DNA from: Streptomyces sp. S3(2020)
Lineage (GTDB): Bacteria; Actinomycetota; Actinomycetes; Streptomycetales; Streptomycetaceae
Assembly: GCF_013044505.1 (NCBI RefSeq)
Contig: NZ_JABERD010000036.1
Location: forward strand, 1-61,341
Direction: 5' to 3'
DNA length: 61,341 nt
Below the pieces are notes generated by a model, which was not told the DNA's origin, did not search any database, and saw nothing but the letters and a program-made list of their open reading frames with translations. The position numbers and the translations under genes are program-made. This document shows, piece after piece, positions 45,034 to 53,641 of the stretch (position 1 is its first letter; the number at the start of each line of letters is the position of its first letter).

Positions 45034-46830
45034 CTACTTCTGGTAGATCGCCTCGACCTCGTCCGCGTAGTCCTTCGCCACCACGTTGCGCTTGAGCTTC
45101 AGGGACGGCGTCAGGTGGCCCGAGTCCTCCGTGAACTGGGAGGAGAGAATGCGGAACTTCCGCACCGATTCCGCCTTCGACACCGCGGCGTTGCCGTCGT
45201 CGATCGCGGCCTGGATCGCCGCGTTCAGATCCGGGTCGTCGACCAGCGACGCCGCGGTGACACCCACCGGCTTGCCGTGCTCGGCCGCCCAGCGGCCGAG
45301 GAACTCCTCGTCGATGGTGACCAGCGCGCCCACGAACGGCCGCCCGTCGCCCACCACCATGCACTCCGCGACCAGCGCGTGGGCGCGGATGCGGTCCTCG
45401 ATCACGGCCGGGGCGACGTTCTTGCCGCCCGCGGTGACGATGATCTCCTTCTTGCGGCCGGTGATCCTGAGGTAGCCGTCCTCGTCGAGGGTGCCGATGT
45501 CACCGGTGTGGAACCAGCCGTCGGCCAGCGCCTCCTCGGTCGCGCCCGGGTTGTTCCAGTAGCCCGTGAACAGGTGCTCGCCGTGCAGCAGCACCTCGCC
45601 GTCGTCGGCGATCCGGATCACCGAGCCCGGCAGCGGCTGGCCGACCGTGCCGATCTTCTGCCGGTCCCAGGGGTTGAAGGCGGTGGCCGCGCAGGACTCG
45701 GTCAGGCCGTAGCCCTCCAGGACCGTGAAGCCGATGCCGCGGAAGAAGTGACCGAGGCGCTCGCCGAGCGGGGCGCCGCCGGAGATGGCGTACTCGCCCT
45801 TGCCGCCGAGGACCGCGCGCAGCTTGCTGTAGACCAGCTTGTCGAAGGTCTTGTGTTTGATCTTCAGACCGAGGGACGGGCCCGACGGGGTGTCCAGCGC
45901 CTTGCTGTACGCGATCGCGGTGTCGGCGGCCTTGTCGAAGATCTTGCCCTTGCCGTCCGCCTGCGCCTTGGCACGCGCCGAGTTGTAGACCTTCTCGAAG
46001 ACGCGCGGGACGCCCAGGATCAGGGTCGGCCGGAAGGACGCCAGTTCGTTGGTGAGGTCCTTGATGTCCGGGACGGTGCCCAGCTTGATGGGCGCCATCA
46101 TCGGGGCGATCTGCACGAGCCGGCCGAAGACGTGCGCGAGCGGGAGGAAGAGCAGGACGGAACACTCGCCGGTGCGGAAGAGCGGGCGCAGGCGCTCCAC
46201 GATGTTCCCGCACTCCGCGAAGAAGCTGCGGTGGGTCAGCACACAGCCCTTGGGGCGGCCGGTGGTGCCGGACGTGTAGACGATGGTCGCCGGGTCGTCG
46301 GCCTTGGCGAGCGAGCTGCGCTCCTCGACGGCGGCGTCGCTGATGTCCTTGCCGAGCCGGCCCAGCTCCTCCACGCCCCCGGCCTCGATCTGCCAGATGT
46401 GCTTCAGGGCGGGCAGCCCGTCGCGCACCGACTCGACGGCGGCCACGTGGTTGTCCAGCTCGACGACGATGGCGGTGGCGCCCGAGTCGGAGAGGATCCA
46501 CTGGACCTGCTCCGCCGAGCTGGTCTCGTACACCGGCACGGTGATCGCGCCCGCGCACCAGATCGCGAAGTCGAGCAGCGTCCACTCGTAGCGGGTGCGC
46601 GACATCAGGCCGACGCGGTCGCCGGGCTGGACACCGGAGGCGATGAGCCCCTTGGCGGCGGCGTGGACCTCGGCCAGGAAGGTCGTGGCGGTCACGTCCT
46701 GCCAGACACCGCCCACCTTGCGGGCGATCACGGCGACGTCGGGATGCTGCGCGGCGTTTCTACGGACGATGTCCGTGAGGTTGCCGTCCGCAGGGACCTC
46801 GTACAAAGCCGGAAGGCTGAACTCGCGCAA
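45034..46830 (-). CDS. long-chain fatty-acyl-CoA synthetase (FadD15-like)
   Basis: 598 residues of the ANL superfamily. AMP-binding P-loop YTSGTTGRPKG, then GYGLTESCAATAFN, the hinge/adenylation region GWFHTGDIGTLDEDGYLRI and the C-terminal lysine region (SLKLKRNVVAKDY). It activates long-chain fatty acids to acyl-CoA. The start TTG at 46830 is supported by gaggag exactly 8 nt upstream, so the TTG is probably genuine. M. tuberculosis FadD15 (Rv2187) lies in the matching place beside pimB. A TACC-N4-GGTA palindrome 140 bp upstream may be an operator. Confidence 0.94.
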   Translation of the reverse strand: MREFSLPALYEVPADGNLTDIVRRNAAQHPDVAVIARKVGGVWQDVTATTFLAEVHAAAKGLIASGVQPGDRVGLMSRTRYEWTLLDFAIWCAGAITVPVYETSSAEQVQWILSDSGATAIVVELDNHVAAVESVRDGLPALKHIWQIEAGGVEELGRLGKDISDAAVEERSSLAKADDPATIVYTSGTTGRPKGCVLTHRSFFAECGNIVERLRPLFRTGECSVLLFLPLAHVFGRLVQIAPMMAPIKLGTVPDIKDLTNELASFRPTLILGVPRVFEKVYNSARAKAQADGKGKIFDKAADTAIAYSKALDTPSGPSLGLKIKHKTFDKLVYSKLRAVLGGKGEYAISGGAPLGERLGHFFRGIGFTVLEGYGLTESCAATAFNPWDRQKIGTVGQPLPGSVIRIADDGEVLLHGEHLFTGYWNNPGATEEALADGWFHTGDIGTLDEDGYLRITGRKKEIIVTAGGKNVAPAVIEDRIRAHALVAECMVVGDGRPFVGALVTIDEEFLGRWAAEHGKPVGVTAASLVDDPDLNAAIQAAIDDGNAAVSKAESVRKFRILSSQFTEDSGHLTPSLKLKRNVVAKDYADEVEAIYQK

Positions 46831-46969
46831 GACTGCTGCTCCTCATAGGGCGCCGGCGCCACGACGTTGTGCGATGCGACGGTGCGGTCCAAGGCTCGGG
46901 CAGGTGCTCGGGACCCTCAGCGGCTGCGCCACTTGTTGAAATCCTGAGCACGACTGGACTGCCCGGACG

Positions 46970-46982
46970 TTACCCGCCGGTA
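46970..46982. promoter_or_regulatory. TACC-N4-GGTA palindrome upstream of acyl-CoA synthetase
   Basis: ttacccgccggta has perfect TACC/GGTA arms and resembles short TetR-family fatty-acid operators in Actinobacteria. Four-bp arms can arise by chance, so the call is tentative. Confidence 0.25.
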
Positions 46983-47126
46983 TGGCGTCTCCGACAGGGG
47001 GGTCCGGCGAGATGTTCGCTGCGTCACACAGATTGGTGCTTCTCTCGCGCACAGTAGTCCACCCATTTGATGACTAGCCAGTAGCCGCAGGCCCCATCGC
47101 CACTGTTCACGTATGCCGCACACGCC

Positions 47127-47132
47127 TACCCT
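47127..47132 (+). promoter_or_regulatory. -10 box of probable leaderless promoter (metallophosphoesterase)
   Basis: TACCCT, 8 nt, ATG at 47141; no Shine-Dalgarno precedes the ATG. Confidence 0.45.
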
Positions 47133-47140
47133 TGATCGCC

Positions 47141-47938
47141 ATGGCACTCACACCGGCCGGTAACCGGAGGACACGCGTACATGTGGTCAGCGACGTGCAC
47201 GGCAACGCCCGTGACCTGGCCAGAGCCGGCGAGGGCGCGGACGCCCTGATCTGTCTGGGTGACCTGGTCCTCTTCCTCGACTACGCCGACCACTCGCGCG
47301 GCATCTTCCCCGACCTGTTCGGAGCGGAGAACGCCGACCGGATCGTCGAACTGCGCACCGCCCGCCGCTTCGAGGAGGCCCGCGAGTTCGGCGCCCGGCT
47401 GTGGGCCGGCATCGGCACCGACCGGGCGGCCGCGATCGAGAAGGCGGTGCGCAAGCAGTACGCCGAGATGTTCGCGGCCTTCCCGACACCGACGTACGCC
47501 ACCTACGGCAATGTCGACATGCCACCGCTGTGGCCCGAGTACGCCGGACCGGGCACCACCGTCCTTGACGGCGAACGGGTGGAGATCGGCGGGTGGGTGT
47601 TCGGGTTCGTGGGCGGCGGGCTCAGGACCCCGATGCGCACGCCGTACGAGATCAGCGACGAGGAGTACGCGGCGAAGATCGAGGCGGTCGGCGAGGTCGA
47701 CGTGCTGTGCACCCACATCCCGCCGGAGGTACCGGAGCTGGTCTACGACACCGTCGCGCGCCGCTTCGAGCGGGGAAGCCGGGCGCTGCTGGACGCGATC
47801 CGGCGCACCCGGCCCCGGTACGCCCTGTTCGGACACGTCCACCAGCCGCTGGTGCGGCGGATGCGGATCGGGGCGACCGAGTGCGTCAACGTGGGGCACT
47901 TCGCGGGGAGCGGCAGGCCCTGGGCCCTGGAATGGTGA
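47141..47938 (+). CDS. calcineurin-like metallophosphoesterase
   Basis: 265 residues. Dimetal site motifs in order: DVHGN (with VVSDVHGNARD), GDLVLF, GNVD, a His in VLCTHIPPE and GHVHQPLV. The fold is complete. Substrate unknown; relatives act on cyclic nucleotides, phosphoproteins or lipid-linked phosphates. ATG at 47141 is chosen over the in-frame TTG at 47132, which lies inside the -10 hexamer. First gene of a likely run with the SRPBCC and ATPase genes, although the ATPase has its own -10 box. Confidence 0.92.
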   Translation: MALTPAGNRRTRVHVVSDVHGNARDLARAGEGADALICLGDLVLFLDYADHSRGIFPDLFGAENADRIVELRTARRFEEAREFGARLWAGIGTDRAAAIEKAVRKQYAEMFAAFPTPTYATYGNVDMPPLWPEYAGPGTTVLDGERVEIGGWVFGFVGGGLRTPMRTPYEISDEEYAAKIEAVGEVDVLCTHIPPEVPELVYDTVARRFERGSRALLDAIRRTRPRYALFGHVHQPLVRRMRIGATECVNVGHFAGSGRPWALEW

Positions 47939-48054
47939 GCGGGCGGTGAAGTCGGGCGTCCACGTGCGCGGTAGCCTTCACGCTGCACACACGTGCGCAG
48001 GACCACCTTGTGAGCAGACTGCCCTACCGGCCCGCATCTGGAGGAGCCACAGCG

Positions 48055-48498
48055 ATGGCGGAACACACCAGCTCGAGCATCACGATCGAGGCGGCACCGG
48101 CCGATGTCATGGGGGTGATCGCCGACTTCGCCCGCTACCCGGACTGGACCGGCGAGGTGAAGGAGGCGGAGGTCCTCGCGACCGACGCCCAGGGCCGCGC
48201 CGAGCAGGTGCGGCTCGTCATGGACGCGGGGGCCATCAAGGACGACCAGGTCCTCGGATACACCTGGACCGGTGAGAACGAGGTCTCCTGGACCCTCGTC
48301 AAGTCCCAGATGCTGCGGTCGCTGGACGGGTCGTACATCCTCAAGGCGACGGGCACCGGCTCGACCGAGGTCACGTATCTGCTGACGGTCGACGTCAAGA
48401 TCCCGATGCTGGGGATGATCAAGCGGAAGGCCGAGAAGGTCATCATCGACCGGGCGCTGGCCGGCCTGAAGAAGCGGGTGGAGTCGGGGACGAAGTAG
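48055..48498 (+). CDS. SRPBCC/START-like lipid-binding protein
   Basis: 147 residues, START/polyketide-cyclase fold: an N-terminal beta hairpin (SSSITIEAAPADV), the FARYPDWTGEVKEAEV motif common to coenzyme-Q-binding and cyclase-like members, and a C-terminal amphipathic helix. These proteins hold hydrophobic ligands in an internal cavity. The ATG at 48055 has gaggag about 9 nt upstream. The M. tuberculosis equivalent (Rv2185c) occupies the same place next to FadD15 and an ATPase, which suggests a conserved lipid-handling step. Confidence 0.9.
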   Translation: MAEHTSSSITIEAAPADVMGVIADFARYPDWTGEVKEAEVLATDAQGRAEQVRLVMDAGAIKDDQVLGYTWTGENEVSWTLVKSQMLRSLDGSYILKATGTGSTEVTYLLTVDVKIPMLGMIKRKAEKVIIDRALAGLKKRVESGTK

Positions 48499-48504
48499 GG
48501 GGAC

Positions 48505-48510
48505 TACCGT
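48505..48510 (+). promoter_or_regulatory. -10 box of probable leaderless promoter (ArsA-like ATPase)
   Basis: TACCGT, 8 nt, ATG at 48519, only 6 nt after the SRPBCC stop. Confidence 0.4.
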
Positions 48511-48518
48511 TCAGTCCC

Positions 48519-49697
48519 ATGCGCACCCTTCTGATCACCGGGCCCGGTGGTAGCGGTCGTACGACCGTTGCGGCCGCCACCGCTCTCGCCGCCGCCCGGG
48601 AAGGCGTCCGCACGCTCGTGCTGAGCGCCGACCGCACCGACACCCTCGGTTCGGTACTCGGGGTCACCACGGGGCCCGAGCCGGTGGAGGCCGCCGAAGG
48701 GCTCACCGCCTGGCGGCCCGACGCCACCGCCGGGTTCCGGGACGACCTCGGGGCCTTCCAGGAGCGCGCCGCCAACGTCCTCGACCTTCTCGGCGCCTCC
48801 CGGCTCGACGCCGAGGAGGTCACGCCCCTCCCCGGCGCGGAGGAACTGACCCTGCTCCGCGCCCTGCGTGACGCGGCCCTCTCCGAGCGGCACGAACTGC
48901 TCGTCGTGGACCTTCCTCCCACGCCGCAGGCGCTCGCGCTGCTCGCCCTGCCCGAGGAACTCCGCCGCTATCTGCGCCGCCTCCTCCCGCCCGAGCGACA
49001 GGCGGCCCGCGCGCTGCGGCCCATGCTCGGACGGCTGGCCGGAGTGCCGATGCCCTCGGAGTGGCTGTACGAGACCGCCGCGCGCTGGGACATGGAACTG
49101 GCCGCCGTCCAGGCGGTCGTCGCGGACCGGAACACCGTCGTACGGCTGGTCGCCGAACCCGGCCCGGCCGGCGCCGACGCCGTGCGCTCCGCCGCCCTCG
49201 CCCTCGCCCTGCGCGGCCTGCGCCCCGACGTCCTGGTCGCCAACCGGGTCCTGCCCGAGCAGGCGCAGGACACCTGGCTCGCCGGTCCCGCCGCCCAGCA
49301 GCGCAAAGCACTGGAGGAGTGGCAGGAGACGTACGACGTACGCCCGGTCCGCCACCTCGGTCACGACCCACGCGGCACCGACGACCTCGCCGCCCTCACG
49401 GTCCCCGGCGTCGACGACACCGGCTCCGCCGTCGAGTGGTCCGTCGCCGACACCCTCGCCGACGACGGCGTCAGCCGGGTCTTCGTCTGGCACATCCCGC
49501 TCCCCGGCGCGATACGCGACGAGCTCGACCTCATCCGGCGCGGCGACGAACTCGTGGTCGCCGCCGGGCAGTTCCGCCGTATCGTGCCCCTTCCCTCCGT
49601 CCTGCGCCGCTGCACCGTCGCAGGCGCCGCCCTGCGCGACGGAGAGCTCCGCATCCGGTTCGCGCCGGACCCGGACCTCTGGCCGGAGACACGGTGA
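48519..49697 (+). CDS. ArsA/GET3-like ATPase with altered P-loop
   Basis: 392 residues with the ArsA/GET3/MinD deviant-Walker layout. The P-loop at residues 8-16 is GPGGSGRTT: the signature first Lys is Pro and the usual phosphate-binding Lys is Arg14. Switch-like VVDLPPTPQALALL (in place of VDTAPTGH) and a long helical region follow. No arsenite-binding cysteine pair is present, so arsenic export is unlikely. Actinobacterial homologues (Rv2184c type) are always in this neighbourhood. It may be a weak or nucleotide-binding-only member acting in membrane-protein or lipid-domain targeting. Confidence 0.85.
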   Translation: MRTLLITGPGGSGRTTVAAATALAAAREGVRTLVLSADRTDTLGSVLGVTTGPEPVEAAEGLTAWRPDATAGFRDDLGAFQERAANVLDLLGASRLDAEEVTPLPGAEELTLLRALRDAALSERHELLVVDLPPTPQALALLALPEELRRYLRRLLPPERQAARALRPMLGRLAGVPMPSEWLYETAARWDMELAAVQAVVADRNTVVRLVAEPGPAGADAVRSAALALALRGLRPDVLVANRVLPEQAQDTWLAGPAAQQRKALEEWQETYDVRPVRHLGHDPRGTDDLAALTVPGVDDTGSAVEWSVADTLADDGVSRVFVWHIPLPGAIRDELDLIRRGDELVVAAGQFRRIVPLPSVLRRCTVAGAALRDGELRIRFAPDPDLWPETR

Positions 49698-49754
49698 ACG
49701 TGGTACGCCCATTCGGGTAACGTCGTAAGGACGAACCGCAGTCAGGAGTCCGTC

Positions 49755-50240
49755 ATGAGCGAAGAGCTCCCCCCGTCAGACGCCGCCGGTCGTGAGGCTG
49801 TCGACGAGGTGCGGGCGACCGACGCCGACGCCTGGGCGACGGCGTGCGCCGAGGACCTCGCGGCGGAGAAGTCCCGCCGTCGCGCCGAGTACGGCCCGCC
49901 GCCCGGCTCGGCCGCCGAGGAACTGCGCAAGCTCGTCGACGCCGTCACCGACAAGCTGTCCTCGATCCAGTCGCCGCTCCTCGGGGCGGTCGCCGGACCC
50001 GCCGCCCAGCAGGTGGTGCACCAGGTCGTCCAGCAGGCCAAGGCCGCCGTCGAGCCCGTCATCGAGCGCAACCCGGACGTCTTCGACCACCTGGCCGCGG
50101 CGGGCAGCGAACTGCTCGCCGCGTACCGCTCCGCGGTCCAGGCGCAGGAGCAGCGATGGACGGCACGGGACGACGCGTCACGCGACCTCAAGGACCGGGG
50201 CGAGGACCCCGGACCGGGGGAGCGGATCGACCTCGACTAG
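49755..50240 (+). CDS. DUF5304-type hypothetical protein
   Basis: 161 residues, soluble and acidic, helical, with GPAAQQVVHQVVQQAKAAV forming an amphipathic helix and an acidic C-terminus ending in RIDLD. I associate it with DUF5304, an actinobacterial family without known role. The ATG has aggagt 7 nt upstream. It is 57 bp after the ArsA-like gene and ends at the largest hairpin in the window, so it is probably the last gene of the unit. Confidence 0.8.
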   Translation: MSEELPPSDAAGREAVDEVRATDADAWATACAEDLAAEKSRRRAEYGPPPGSAAEELRKLVDAVTDKLSSIQSPLLGAVAGPAAQQVVHQVVQQAKAAVEPVIERNPDVFDHLAAAGSELLAAYRSAVQAQEQRWTARDDASRDLKDRGEDPGPGERIDLD

Positions 50241-50245
50241 AGGCC

Positions 50246-50331
50246 CCCGAGGGCCTGCCGCCGGACTCCCGCCTGTCCGCAAGGGCCTGCCCTGCGGGCG
50301 GACGACGGGAGTCCGGCGGCAGGCCCTCGGG
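50246..50331 (+). terminator. 86-bp two-tier hairpin
   Basis: A perfect 25-bp outer stem (50246-50270 with 50307-50331) encloses a second hairpin (gtccgc/gcggac, 50275-50280 with 50298-50303, plus agggc/gccct). It starts 5 bp after the DUF5304 stop. The right arm overlaps a -10-like TACGGT at 50332-50337 upstream of glkA. Confidence 0.85.
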
Positions 50332-50373
50332 TACGGTGGGCCGTAGCGGGGCTCGACCGAAACTGAGGGATTC

Positions 50374-51327
50374 ATGGGACTCACCATCGGCGTCGACATC
50401 GGCGGCACGAAGATCGCGGCCGGCGTGGTCGATGAGGAAGGCAACATCCTCTCGACCCACAAGGTGCCGACCCCGGGCACGCCCGAGGGCATCGTGGACG
50501 CCATCGCCTCCGCGGTGGACGGCGCGCGCGCCGGGCACGAGATCGTGGGCGTGGGTATCGGCGCGGCCGGTTACGTCAACCGGCAGCGCTCGGAGGTCTA
50601 CTTCGCCCCCAACATCGACTGGCGCAACGAGCCGTTGAAGGAGAAGGTCGAGGCCCGCGTGGGCCTGCCCGTCGTCGTCGAGAACGACGCCAACGCGGCC
50701 GCGTGGGGCGAGTACAAGTTCGGCGCCGGCAAGGGCCACCGCAACGTCATCTGCATCACGCTCGGCACCGGCCTCGGTGGCGGCATCATCATCGGCAACA
50801 AGCTGCGCCGCGGCCACTTCGGTGTCGCCGCCGAGTTCGGCCACATCCGGATGGTCCCGGACGGCCTGCTGTGCGGCTGCGGTTCGCAGGGCTGCTGGGA
50901 GCAGTACGCGTCGGGGCGCGCGCTGGTGAGGTACGCCAAGCAGCGCGCCAACGCCACTCCGGAGAACGCCGAGATCCTCCTCGGCCTCGGTGACGGCAGC
51001 CCCGAGGGCATCGAGGGCAAGCACATCTCCATGGCCGCCCGTCAGGGCGACCCGGTCGCCGTGGACTCCTACCGTGAGCTCGCCCGCTGGGCCGGCGCCG
51101 GCCTCGCCGACCTCGCCTCCCTCTTCGACCCGTCCGCCTTCATCGTCGGCGGCGGCCTCTCGGACGAGGGCGAACTGGTCCTCGACCCGATCCGCAAGTC
51201 CTACAAGCGCTGGCTCGTCGGCGGCAACTGGCGCCCGGTGGCGGATGTGATCGCCGCTCAGCTGGGTAACAAGGCGGGCCTGGTGGGCGCGGCCGACCTG
51301 GCAAGAGAGCCCGACCCGATCATGTAA
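50374..51327 (+). CDS. glkA: ROK-family glucokinase (GlkA)
   Basis: 317 residues, the length of S. coelicolor GlkA. ATP loop IGVDIGGTKIAAGVVD, catalytic Asp in VVENDANAAAWGE, and the ROK zinc site His in EFGHIRM plus CGCGSQGCWEQYASG. It phosphorylates glucose to glucose-6-phosphate and in Streptomyces is the mediator of carbon catabolite repression. The ATG has a gaggga site. It lies after the large hairpin and before the endonuclease/phosphatase gene, with a dispersed repeat in the 113-bp gap. Confidence 0.97.
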   Translation: MGLTIGVDIGGTKIAAGVVDEEGNILSTHKVPTPGTPEGIVDAIASAVDGARAGHEIVGVGIGAAGYVNRQRSEVYFAPNIDWRNEPLKEKVEARVGLPVVVENDANAAAWGEYKFGAGKGHRNVICITLGTGLGGGIIIGNKLRRGHFGVAAEFGHIRMVPDGLLCGCGSQGCWEQYASGRALVRYAKQRANATPENAEILLGLGDGSPEGIEGKHISMAARQGDPVAVDSYRELARWAGAGLADLASLFDPSAFIVGGGLSDEGELVLDPIRKSYKRWLVGGNWRPVADVIAAQLGNKAGLVGAADLAREPDPIM

Positions 51328-51349
51328 GCGGGGAGTGGGGCGACCCACC

Positions 51350-51399
51350 CAGGGGCGCGGGGAACTGCGCGACAAGCCACGACGAACCGGCAGTCGCAC
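51350..51399. repeat. Dispersed Streptomyces intergenic repeat, copy 2
   Basis: Second copy of the aggggcgcggggaactgcgc repeat in the same orientation as the copy at 17620. The first 26 bp agree almost completely; the tail is divergent. It lies between glkA and the endonuclease/phosphatase gene. Confidence 0.7.
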
Positions 51400-51428
51400 A
51401 TCTACCTCGCGCCCCGAGTCATTGGGCG

Positions 51429-51434
51429 TAAATT
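51429..51434 (+). promoter_or_regulatory. -10 box of probable leaderless promoter (EEP gene)
   Basis: TAAATT, 6 nt, ATG at 51441. It is an unusually AT-rich hexamer for this genome. Confidence 0.4.
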
Positions 51435-51440
51435 ACCCGC

Positions 51441-52154
51441 ATGGCACCCGACGATTCCGCCCTCGTCCGAGTCCTGAGCTACAACATCCGTTCCATGCGA
51501 GACGACACCGATGCGCTGGCCAGGATCATCCGCGCCTGCGCCCCGGATCTCGTACTGATCCAAGAGGCCCCCCGCTTCTTCCGCTGGCGCAAGAAACTCG
51601 CCCGCCTGGCCCGCGCGGCGGACCTCGTCGTCCTCACCGGGGGCGCCACCGCCGCGGGACCGGCGATCCTGTGCGACCTGCGCACCACGGTCGAGCGCAC
51701 CGAGGACATCCTTCTCCCGCTCACGCCGGGACAGCACCGGCGAGGTTTCGCCACCGCCGTCGTCCGCATCGGCGGCGCCCGCCTCGGCGTCCTCAGCTGC
51801 CACCTCTCCCTGCGCAAGGACGAGCGCTACGAGCAGGGCGGCATGCTCCTCGACCGGCTGGCCGGCATGGGAGTCGAGCACGCCGTCGCGGGGGGTGACC
51901 TCAACGAGGGTCCCGACGGCCGCACCTTCCGCCGCCTCTCCGACAACCTCCAGGACTGCTGGGCGGCGGCTCCCTGGGGAGGGGAGCACACCTGGACGCA
52001 CACCGAACCCCCTCGCCGTATCGACGCGATCTTCGCGACGAAGGGCGTCGAGGTACTGCGCTGCGGTGTCCCGCAGGACGTCCCCGGGACGGAGCTGAGG
52101 GCGGCCACCGACCATCTGCCGGTGCTGGCCGCCCTCAGAATTCCCGCGAGCTGA
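51441..52154 (+). CDS. endonuclease/exonuclease/phosphatase-fold protein
   Basis: 237 residues of the DNase I-like fold. Motifs: VLSYNIRSMRDD, Glu in LVLIQEAPRFFRW, His in SCHLSLRKD, GDLNEGPDG, and the final DH pair in ATDHLPVLA. The metal and general-base residues are all present. Substrates of close relatives include DNA ends and inositol or sphingolipid phosphates; it cannot be decided here. There is no signal peptide, so it acts in the cytoplasm. Converges on the membrane-protein gene with 3 bp between stops. Confidence 0.92.
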   Translation: MAPDDSALVRVLSYNIRSMRDDTDALARIIRACAPDLVLIQEAPRFFRWRKKLARLARAADLVVLTGGATAAGPAILCDLRTTVERTEDILLPLTPGQHRRGFATAVVRIGGARLGVLSCHLSLRKDERYEQGGMLLDRLAGMGVEHAVAGGDLNEGPDGRTFRRLSDNLQDCWAAAPWGGEHTWTHTEPPRRIDAIFATKGVEVLRCGVPQDVPGTELRAATDHLPVLAALRIPAS

Positions 52155-52157
52155 GAC

Positions 52158-52724
52158 TCAGACGACCGCCCCGCGCCCCGGGTCGTCCTCGTCCTCGTCG
52201 TCCGACCGCATCCGCATGACCAGCGTGGCGAACCCGCCGAGGAAACCGCCGATGCCGATGGTGGCGAGCCACCAGGTCATGTCCCAGCCGAGCAGTATCG
52301 CCAGCAGGAGCAGCAGCGGCCCGCCCAGGACGGCCAGCCACGCGAACTTCGCGGTGGTGTCCGCGGCCGGCAGCGGCGGTGGCTCCGGCGGGACGAAGTG
52401 GCCCTCGTCGTCCTCGTCGAAGTCCTCCTCCGCCGGCTCGGGCGCCGTGTAGTCACGAGGGCCGACACCGGGCGCGAAGGCGACGGAGCTGCCCAGCGGC
52501 CTGGCCGAGGCGGGCTTCTCGTCCTCCTCCTTCGGCTTCTCGTCGTTGGTCTCCGGCTCCAGCAGGGCCAGGTCCTCCACCGACTTGAACGGCTTGGAGC
52601 CCGGCGGGTCCTTCGGCTCCTCGCCGTACCCGGCGACGATCGCCTCCCAGGCGGCCGCCTCGTCGAAGGGCACGCCCTGCTCTTCCGGCTCGCGGTCCTC
52701 GCGGTCGGAGTCGTGCTCAGCCAC
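52158..52724 (-). CDS. small membrane protein with acidic N-terminus
   Basis: 188 residues from GTG 52724. The first 120 residues are acidic, Pro/Glu-rich and likely disordered (EEPKDPPGSKPF, PEPAEEDFDEDDEG), then two close membrane helices (about 129-147 and 151-170) and a short Asp/Glu-rich tail. The GTG follows an aaggga site and overlaps the end of the esterase gene by 8 bp, showing coupling. No family function known to me. The open frame upstream of 52724 is inside the esterase. Confidence 0.85.
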   Translation of the reverse strand: MAEHDSDREDREPEEQGVPFDEAAAWEAIVAGYGEEPKDPPGSKPFKSVEDLALLEPETNDEKPKEEDEKPASARPLGSSVAFAPGVGPRDYTAPEPAEEDFDEDDEGHFVPPEPPPLPAADTTAKFAWLAVLGGPLLLLLAILLGWDMTWWLATIGIGGFLGGFATLVMRMRSDDEDEDDPGRGAVV

Positions 52725-53496
52725 GTGCGGCCGTCCCTTCCTTGCCGATACCGGTCGCGAGCCGGCCGATGAAGGCGAAGCTCTCCTCGAAGATCCGCTC
52801 CGCGTCATGGTCCAACGTCGCCACGTGGTAGCTCTGTTCCAGCACGATCTCCGATACGTCCGTGGAGGACACCCGGCTCAGCACGCGCGCGGAGTCGGCC
52901 GACGGCACCACATGGTCCACGGCACTGCGCAGGAGCAGCAGCGGCTGGGTGACCTGCGGGAGCTCACCGTCGACCAGCCGGAAGAACTGCCGCAGGGAGT
53001 GCGCGGAGTGCAGCGGCACCCGGGTGTACCCCAGCTCGTGGGCGCCCTCCTTGGCGATGTCGTCGGCGATCCCCGGCGTCGACCGCACCAGGTGACGGGC
53101 CACCGGAAGGGCGTACGGGGCGAGGCCGTGCATACGGTTCGCCGGGTTGACGACCACCACGCCGCTGACCGCGTCGCCGTGCCTGGCGGCCAGCCGCAGG
53201 GCGAGGGCGCCGCCCATGGACAGGCCCGCCACGAACACCTGGGCGCAGCGCTCGCGCAGGGCCCGCAGCTCGCGCTCCACCTCGGCGTACCAGTCCTGCC
53301 AGCCGGTGAGTGCCATGTCCTCCCAGCGGGTGCCATGCCCCGGAAGGAGGGGCAGCGACACGGTCAGACCGCGCTCGGCGAGGTACTCCGCCCAGGGGCG
53401 GAGCGACTGCGGGGAACCGGTGAAGCCGTGGCAGAGGAGGACGCCTGTCTCCCCGCCCTCGTGGCGGAACGGCTCGGCTCCAGGGAGGACCGGCAC
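52717..53496 (-). CDS. alpha/beta-hydrolase, carboxylesterase type
   Basis: About 259 residues. Oxyanion loop LLCHGFTGSP, nucleophile elbow GLSMGGALAL, and acid/base residues in RSAVDHVVPS and SYHVATLDHD. This resembles the Est30/monoacylglycerol-lipase-like carboxylesterases. An ATG at 53514 is in frame, but it has no ribosome site; GTG at 53496 (MPVLPGAEPF) has aggaga 6 nt upstream, so I prefer it. First gene of a two-gene unit with the membrane protein, divergent from the acyltransferase. Confidence 0.9.
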   Translation of the reverse strand: MPVLPGAEPFRHEGGETGVLLCHGFTGSPQSLRPWAEYLAERGLTVSLPLLPGHGTRWEDMALTGWQDWYAEVERELRALRERCAQVFVAGLSMGGALALRLAARHGDAVSGVVVVNPANRMHGLAPYALPVARHLVRSTPGIADDIAKEGAHELGYTRVPLHSAHSLRQFFRLVDGELPQVTQPLLLLRSAVDHVVPSADSARVLSRVSSTDVSEIVLEQSYHVATLDHDAERIFEESFAFIGRLATGIGKEGTAARG

Positions 53497-53641
53497 CTTC
53501 GGTCTCCTGTTCATGAGAAGGGTGTGAACGAGTCCAGGTGTGGTTCACCGTACGCGACCGCACTGACACCGACCAGGGTCGTCGGGCCCTTTGGCAGTGC
53601 TCCGGGTTAAGGTCTCATCGACACACACAGGAGGCACGGGG

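Larger units (their letters stand above)
46831..47140. other. Divergent spacer between acyl-CoA synthetase and metallophosphoesterase
   Basis: About 310 bp without a convincing gene. It holds gcgccggcgc near 46850 and the palindrome ttacccgccggta at 46970-46982. At its right edge it holds the leaderless promoter of the phosphoesterase. Short frames crossing it have no ribosome sites or family features. Confidence 0.6.

Noticed and set aside
50246..50331. CRISPR or inverted-repeat transposon end
   Set aside because: One hairpin only, no repeated spacers, no target duplication that I can see.
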